50,050 nucleotides of DNA from Beroe ovata. Its lineage: Eukaryota; Ctenophora; Nuda; Beroida; Beroidae. The DNA is taken from positions 175,892-225,941 of the forward strand of contig CAMPET010000105.1 of the NCBI GenBank assembly GCA_946803715.1, in the 5' to 3' direction. Both the position numbers and the translations under genes were made by a program. The notes beneath the pieces were generated by a model that made no database searches, was not told where the DNA came from, and was given only the letters and a program-made list of their open reading frames with translations. Below are positions 43,973-50,050 of the stretch, in pieces; the stretch's first letter is position 1, and the number at the start of each line of letters is the position of its first letter.

Positions 43973-44240
43973 TAATGTAGGTACGATTTCTCTAGGATTT
44001 GCTTCCGTTTCAAAGTCACAATGCTCATGGTCAGTTATGTCGATATAGAGTCAGATATCAGGCAATTTCTTTCTAATTGAGGAAAAGGGGAATGCACATC
44101 CACTGTGAATCAAGTTTTTGTTTTAACATTTTCGATCAAAATTCCCGTTGTCGAATTCCTTCTCATTCATCAATGCTCATATTTTATTTGCCCCATTTCC
44201 TGATCTCATCCCATCAATTCGTAGGAAGGCCAAGGGCAGC
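43973..44240. other. Spacer between RPP38 and the FOLH1-like gene (copy 1)
   Basis: Promoter/5' UTR. An acceptor-like CAATTCGTAG lies 15 bp before the peptidase ATG, so a noncoding 5' exon is possible. Confidence 0.4.
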
Positions 44241-46427
44241 ATGACAGACAGACGACGACTTTACAATCTCCGCGCTTCCTCCAGCGAAGGGAAACTCGTC
44301 CGGTCCGTCAGTGACGAGTACGACGACGAAGAGTTTCTGATCGGATCGGGCCGTTCCGAAAAACCGACACCCGTCAATTACCTGAGAATCGGTGTCATTA
44401 CCGTCACCCTTATCGCTGTGTTCGTTTCCGGATATTTCTGCCACGTGCTAGTGGGCGGTTTCTTCAGAACTCCATCCCCCGTTCAGAACATTATCGGTGA
44501 TGTACGGGGTGTCATCAGTCCTGATATGATTCGTGAGTATCACGTTGAACTCACGAAAGGACAGCATATGGCTGGATCTGCAGAAAACTACCATCTCGCC
44601 GAGTATATAGCCGGCAAATTCAGGGCGTTTTCATTCGATGACGTGGAAATGAAAAACTACTCGGTCGAGTTACCGCACCCAAATCCGGAGAAACCAAACT
44701 CAGTGAAACTGTTCGACTCCAATGGGAAGGTTGTTCATTCGTGTGCGAATACAGAGAAACCACTCACGGATTTCGAGAAGGAAAACCCAGTTACGCCGCT
44801 CTTCAACGCTCACTCAAAACCAGGATCGGTCAAAGCAACGTATGTCTACGCCAACTCCGCGTCCGAGGAGGATTTCCGGGTGCTAGCCGAGCACAATGTT
44901 TCCGTTAGCGGGAAGGTGGGATTTGGGAATAATATGAATCTTACGAAGCAGTTAATAGTGATGAAAGAGCAGATGAAGAAATAACAAATTCTCCAGAAAT
45001 TCTTTCAAATCACGGTGAAATCAGTTCTTTCAATATTAATTGCCTCGTTTCAGATCGTATTGGCACGTTACGATGCGAGTTTCCGTGGTAACAAAGTAAG
45101 TAACGCAGCAGCAGCTGGTGCTATCGGAATTGTGCTGTTCAAAGACTTGCTGTCTCCGGAACAACACACGAGATTCCCGGATTCTGAACTGGCTCCCGCC
45201 TCGGCATCTCAACGGGGATCAGTGCTAGTGTGAGTTGGATCTAGAGGAAGTTCTGAAATTCGACTGGGTGTTTAAATGTCATTGGCCAAAGCTAACTTTG
45301 GATCGTTCACTTGTTGAATCTTCTCAAAAGAAGATTGACCCACATATTCACAGAGAGTCGGGGGACACGGCAACCCCTGGTTGGCCGTCTATGGTCGACA
45401 ACATTTACAAACAACCCCATGTCACCGCTCCCATTGTATCACAACCCATCACTGGAGAGGATGCAGTTGTTCTTCTCAGAGCTCTTCCGAAAAATGACAG
45501 TTAGTTATAACAGCTTTTTTTTCATTAAAATTGAATATTGATACCGATAGTGATGAAGTATGATCTACCTATATTACTGATCTATTCCCTCGTCTTCTGC
45601 TCACTTTGGATGACATCATCGCAGATATGGAGCTTCCCAAAGATTGGAAAGTTGGTCTTCTTGAGGAGGGGGAGGAGAATTATGGTGTTGGAGCTGACGA
45701 TGGCCCGATGCTTGAGGTGAGATCGACACTGTTCGTCAGCAATTCATTGATTTGTGCATCTTTCGTTTTCTATTTTACCTGTTTCTTTGTCAGGTGACAG
45801 TCAATGTTGAGATCAAACGTGTCAATATAACCAATGTTATCGGAACTATCACGGGGAGTACTGAACCTGACAGATGGGTCTTACTGGGTATGTAGTCGAT
45901 TGTTCAAACTTCAATCCTCTTTACAAATCTATCGCAATATATGCCGTGAAATGTACCGTGAATTAAATCTATGTGATGAACTGACTCCCCTGGCCAGGTA
46001 ACCATAGAGACGCCTGGACTTACGGCGCGATAGACCCAAGTAGCGGCACTGCCGCCATGTTAGAAGTGGGCCGCACCCTCTCCCATTTCCTATCGGAGGG
46101 ATGGAGACCCAGACGAACAGTGAAGTTGTGCTCGTGGGATGCTGAAGAGTGGGGCCTAATTGGGTCTATAGAATGGCTGGAGGAGAACAGGGCAGTGTTG
46201 GAGAACCGGGGAGTGGTTTATCTCAACACTGACGTGGCTGAGGGTGGCAAGTGTGGTGGTGTGGTCGCCTCCGGGTCGCCCCTCTATCACGACCTAGTGG
46301 AGGGAGTGCTGCGCGGGGTTAACAGCAATGTGACGGGCGGGTTGTATGACGGGTTGCCCGGTGCGGGTAGTGATATGTTCGGGTTTTACTGCTACACGGG
46401 AATCGGTGTGATTGATGTGGAGTGTTA
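44241..46427 (+). CDS. Glutamate carboxypeptidase II-like (FOLH1/NAALAD) M28 peptidase, copy 1, cut by an N
   Basis: Exons 44241-44915, 45054-45229, 45354-45499, 45625-45716, 45794-45887 and 45998-46427. A type II membrane protein: cytosolic tail with acidic YDDEEF, one span (LRIGVITVTLIAVFVSGYFC), then an ectodomain with PA-like domain (ARYDASFRGNKVSNAAAAGA) and M28 catalytic domain. Zinc ligands and base are intact: NHRDAW, GAIDPSSG, SWDAEEWG (catalytic and bridging Glu), YLNTDVA. The last zinc His falls after this copy ends. The sequence stops in mid-codon at GAGTGTTA followed by N (46428). Copy 2 continues GAGTGTTACACGGAC, so this copy is truncated by assembly, not by mutation. Relatives hydrolyse gamma-glutamyl or N-acetyl-aspartyl-glutamate peptides. 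Confidence 0.9.
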
Positions 46428-46428
46428 N
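46428..46428. other. Single N at the junction of two near-identical blocks
   Basis: Sequence before it ends inside an M28 exon. Sequence after it (TGATCAGGAAAAGTCATGAC) is the end of the LAGE3 exon as found at 42999. This is where one copy stops and the next begins. Confidence 0.95.
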
Positions 46429-46717
46429 TGATCAGGAAAAGTCATGACATGGTCAGGAGATGTAGTTAATCTGACGAATGTTGCCTCCTAGAGATAGGTC
46501 CTTGTAGTGAAGTGAGTAAAGGAACGGAAGACAGATGAAGAGAGTTGGTTCACTTCAAGTTGTTTCACCTAAACCAATCGGCTATCATATTTGATTTCAT
46601 ATTTGACTTCATGTCTCATTCCTGTAGAATCCTGAATGAAATTCACTATGTCATTCGTTTCTCCTTTGTTTGTCGTAACCAACATGAATTCATATGCTAG
46701 GAAAATGTGAAGGAGCT
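46429..46717. other. Second copy of the LAGE3 tail and spacer
   Basis: Repeats the last codons and 3' flank of LAGE3, with several indels relative to 43000-43300 (for example an extra TGTAGTTAA near 46461). Most differences between the two blocks lie here and in the next 1.2 kb. Confidence 0.85.
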
Positions 46718-47386
46718 ATGACAGAAACCACCCAAACCAATCAGAAGCGAAAGCGAAAGTCCATCGCCCAGAAGACTCCAAAGAAAGAGAAGCATGTTCT
46801 AGACAACCCGTATAGGATACCATGGCCGAAACACTCTCCTGACTTAGTTCAGCAATACCTTCACGCGGTTAAGAGTGAAGTGAGTGCTAGGTACTCGAAC
46901 GCATGCTCGCTAGATCCCACGTTAGGAGACGCAAGGGGCAAACGTGCGTTCGGCCATCGTCTCGAACAGAACCGGGAATTCATTTTCAGTGTTAACTGTA
47001 TCACCAAACTGTTCGAGAGTAACGACTTCAAATTCCGTGCCATATTCGTGGAGGAAACCCTTATTCCGACCAAGATGTTTGACCACATACTCTATTTCTG
47101 TGGTCTCCGTGAGGTCCAGCTCGTAAAGGGTAACGTGTCTGCTAGTTTATCCCCTTGTTTAGGCAGGAAAAGGGTTGCCATAGCAGCAGTACCGGATACA
47201 AGTCACTTGACATTCGACTCAGCTCTGGTACCCGTGTTACCGTTTGCTCAAAGTGGAACACTTCCCGATCTAGTTGCGAGGGTTGTTGACGTTACACCAT
47301 CTGCTGCAGCGTTACTAAAGAAGAAGAGGAAGACTGAGCAGAAGAAGAAACAACAGCAAGATGCGGCAAAATGTGATTCGGGTTGA
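46718..47386 (+). CDS. RPP38: RPP38, copy 2
   Basis: Intact 222-codon frame, differing from copy 1 by about ten residues (for example Gln-Thr-Asn for Arg-Ala-Asn after TETT, VQQYLHAVK for VLQYLHTVK, SGTLPD for SETLPD). All landmarks are conserved, including NPYRIPW, the L7Ae-type region and the Lys/Gln tail. The pattern of mostly mild substitutions is what allelic or very young copies show. Confidence 0.85.
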   Translation: MTETTQTNQKRKRKSIAQKTPKKEKHVLDNPYRIPWPKHSPDLVQQYLHAVKSEVSARYSNACSLDPTLGDARGKRAFGHRLEQNREFIFSVNCITKLFESNDFKFRAIFVEETLIPTKMFDHILYFCGLREVQLVKGNVSASLSPCLGRKRVAIAAVPDTSHLTFDSALVPVLPFAQSGTLPDLVARVVDVTPSAAALLKKKRKTEQKKKQQQDAAKCDSG

Positions 47387-47666
47387 TAATGTAGGTGCGA
47401 TTTCTCTAGGATTTTCTTCCGTTTCAAAGTCACAATGCTCATGGTCAGTTATGTCGATATGTGATAGAGTCAGATATCAGGCTATTTCTTTCTATTTGAG
47501 GAAAGGGGGAATGCACATTGCACTGTGAATCAAGTTTTTGTTTTAACATTCTGGTTTTCGATCAAAATTCCCGTTGTCGAATTCCTTCTCATTTATCAAT
47601 GCTCATATTTTATTTGCCCCATTTCTTGATCTCATCCCATCAATTCGTAGGAAGGCCAAGGGCAGC
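47387..47666. other. Spacer between RPP38 and the FOLH1-like gene (copy 2)
   Basis: Matches 43973-44240 with small indels (for example an inserted GTGA near 47461 and CTGGTT near 47552). Confidence 0.6.
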
Positions 47667-49962
47667 ATGACTGACAGACGACGACTTTACAATCTCCGCG
47701 CTTCCTCCAGCGAAGGGAAACTCGTCCGGTCCGTCAGTGACGAGTACGACGACGAAGAGTTTCTGATCGGATCGGGCCGTTCCGAAAAACCGACACCCGT
47801 CAATTACCTGAGAATCGGTGTCATTACCGTCACCCTTATCGCTGTGTTCGTTTCCGGATATTTCTGCCACGTGCTAGTGGGCGGTTTCTTCAGAACTCCA
47901 TCCCCCGTTCAGAACATTATCGGTGATGTACGGGGTGTCATCAGTCCTGATATGATTCGTGAGTATCACGTTGAACTCACGAAAGGACAGCATATGGCTG
48001 GATCTGCAGAAAACTACCATCTCGCCGAGTATATAGCCGGCAAATTCAGGGCGTTTTCATTCGATGACGTGGAAATGAAAAACTACTCGGTCGAGTTACC
48101 GCACCCAAATCCGGAGAAACCAAACTCAGTGAAACTGTTCGACTCCAATGGGAAGGTTGTTCATTCGTGTGCGAATACAGAGAAACCACTCACGGATTTC
48201 GAGAAGGAAAACCCAGTTACGCCGCTCTTCAACGCTCACTCAAAACCAGGATCGGTCAAAGCAACGTATGTCTACGCCAACTCCGCGTCCGAGGAGGATT
48301 TCCGGGTGCTAGCCGAGCACAATGTTTCCGTTAGCGGGAAGGTGGGATTTGGGAATAATATGAATCTTACGAAGCAGTTAATAGTGATGAAAGAGCAGAT
48401 GAAGAAATAACAAATTCTCCAGAAATTCTTTCAAATCACGGTGAAATCAGTTCTTTCAATATTAATTGCCTCGTTTCAGATCGTATTGGCACGTTACGAT
48501 GCGAGTTTCCGTGGTAACAAAGTAAGTAACGCAGCAGCAGCTGGTGCTATCGGAATTGTGCTGTTCAAAGACTTGCTGTCTCCGGAACAACACACGAGAT
48601 TCCCGGATTCTGAACTGGCTCCCGCCTCGGCATCTCAACGGGGATCAGTGCTAGTGTGAGTTGGATCTAGAGGAAGTTCTGAAATTCGACTGGGTGTTTA
48701 AATGTCATTGGCCAAAGCTAACTTTGGATCGTTCACTTGTTGAATCTTCTCAAAAGAAGATTGACCCACATATTCACAGAGAGTCGGGGGACACGGCAAC
48801 CCCTGGTTGGCCGTCTATGGTCGACAACATTTACAAACAACCCCATGTCACCGCTCCCATTGTATCACAACCCATCACTGGAGAGGATGCAGTTGTTCTT
48901 CTCAGAGCTCTTCCGAAAAATGACAGTTAGTTATAACAGCTTTTTTTTCATTAAAATTGAATATTGATACCGATAGTGATGAAGTATGATCTACCTATAT
49001 TACTGATCTATTCCCTCGTCTTCTGCTCACTTTGGATGACATCATCGCAGATATGGAGCTTCCCAAAGATTGGAAAGTTGGTCTTCTTGAGGAGGGGGAG
49101 GAGAATTATGGTGTTGGAGCTGACGATGGCCCGATGCTTGAGGTGAGATCGACACTGTTCGTCAGCAATTCATTGATTTGTGCATCTTTCGTTTTCTATT
49201 TTACCTGTTTCTTTGTCAGGTGACAGTCAATGTTGAGATCAAACGTGTCAATATAACCAATGTTATCGGAACTATCACGGGGAGTACTGAACCTGACAGA
49301 TGGGTCTTACTGGGTATGTAGTCGATTGTTCAAACTTCAATCCTCTTTACAAATCTATCGCAATATATGCCGTGAAATGTACCGTGAATTAAATCTATGT
49401 GATGAACTGACTCCCCTGGCCAGGTAACCATAGAGACGCCTGGACTTACGGCGCGATAGACCCAAGTAGCGGCACTGCCGCCATGTTAGAAGTGGGCCGC
49501 ACCCTCTCCCATTTCCTATCGGAGGGATGGAGACCCAGACGAACAGTGAAGTTGTGCTCGTGGGATGCTGAAGAGTGGGGCCTAATTGGGTCTATAGAAT
49601 GGCTGGAGGAGAACAGGGCAGTGTTGGAGAACCGGGGAGTGGTTTATCTCAACACTGACGTGGCTGAGGGTGGCAAGTGTGGTGGTGTGGTCGCCTCCGG
49701 GTCGCCCCTCTATCACGACCTAGTGGAGGGAGTGCTGCGCGGGGTTAACAGCAATGTGACGGGCGGGTTGTATGACGGGTTGCCCGGTGCGGGTAGTGAT
49801 ATGTTCGGGTTTTACTGCTACACGGGAATCGGTGTGATTGATGTGGAGTGTTACACGGACAAGGTGGATGTGTATCACACCGCGTACGATGAACAGCACT
49901 TGTTCGATATCATTGATAGGGATTACAGGAGTCTGGCAAATGTGACAACTGTCCTAGCACAG
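47667..49962 (+). CDS. Glutamate carboxypeptidase II-like (FOLH1/NAALAD) M28 peptidase, copy 2, runs off the right edge
   Basis: Exons 47667-48341, 48480-48655, 48780-48925, 49051-49142, 49220-49313 and 49424-49962. Same protein as copy 1 over the shared part; I see only one base difference after the ATG (ACTGAC for ACAGAC, silent). This copy continues past the break through PGAGSDMFGF, GIGVIDVECYTDKVDVYHTA and YRSLANVTTVLAQ, adding the last zinc His (VYHTAYDEQH; human YPLYHSVYE). The final visible exon ends at a GTGAAA donor; the C-terminal dimerisation domain lies beyond the window. Human FOLH1 is about 750 residues and roughly 540 are visible. Signal-anchor topology as in copy 1. Confidence 0.92.
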
Positions 49963-50023
49963 GTGAAACAGAAAAACCGCCCACAGAAATACACAGACAG
50001 ACACATGCATAGCATAAGGTCAT

Positions 50024-50050
50024 ATATACACACACACACACACACACACA
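50024..50050. repeat. (CA)n microsatellite at the right edge
   Basis: CA dinucleotides run to the last base, mirroring the left edge. Confidence 0.9.

Noticed and set aside
1-50050. Bacterial features such as operons, CRISPR arrays or phage genes
   Set aside because: Introns, splice consensus and animal gene families show nuclear eukaryotic DNA; the tandem repeats lack CRISPR-like unique spacers.

Overview
The window is nuclear DNA from a multicellular eukaryote, almost certainly an animal. Genes are split by short GT-AG introns (mostly 50-700 bp). The recognisable set is animal-like: a ciliary dynein light chain (DNAL4), CTR1 copper transporter, animal-type glycerate kinase, UBFD1, ALKBH1, LAGE3/Pcc1, RPP38, LTO1 and a type II membrane glutamate carboxypeptidase. 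Gene density (about 20 gene models in 50 kb), compact introns and a PIM-like kinase would fit an early-branching animal such as a sponge. That placement is inference. Exon limits below were read by eye from splice consensus, reading phase and family alignment from memory.

Layout. 1-4,537: 5' part of a calponin-homology gene leaving the window on the left (-), the 3' end of an unrecognised + gene, and a thioredoxin (-). 5,400-9,592: a small secreted Cys-rich protein, two orphan exons, and two intact unrecognised single-exon genes of 504 and 163 codons (-). 11,254-16,220: DNAL4 (-) and a six-exon CTR-type copper transporter (+). 19,036-20,479: an MFS transporter (-). 22,012-26,159: glycerate kinase, carrying an in-frame TAG, followed 164 bp later by UBFD1 (both +). 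26,984-28,115: an unrecognised gene (-). 31,441-33,460: a PIM-like protein kinase lacking key catalytic residues (+). 36,107-43,016: LTO1 (one complete and one partial copy), ALKBH1 and Pcc1/LAGE3 (+). 43,304-49,962: RPP38 and a FOLH1-like peptidase, each present twice (+).

The RPP38-FOLH1 block and the LTO1 block each occur twice at high identity, and each has a single N at or near the junction. In the first case the N cuts an exon in mid-codon. Separately assembled alleles placed side by side explain this better than recent tandem duplication. There is also an 895-bp N gap.

Noncoding DNA has three GC-rich palindromic foldback elements of one family, a foldback element with a tRNA-like core, several minisatellites, and two sequence words (GGTGTCA/TGACACC and CACGTG) that recur across introns, exons and spacers. 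Functionally, Pcc1 (KEOPS, tRNA t6A), RPP38 (RNase P) and ALKBH1 (tRNA demethylase) place three tRNA-related genes within about 3.3 kb. The rest looks like ordinary housekeeping and cilium genes without operon-like logic.
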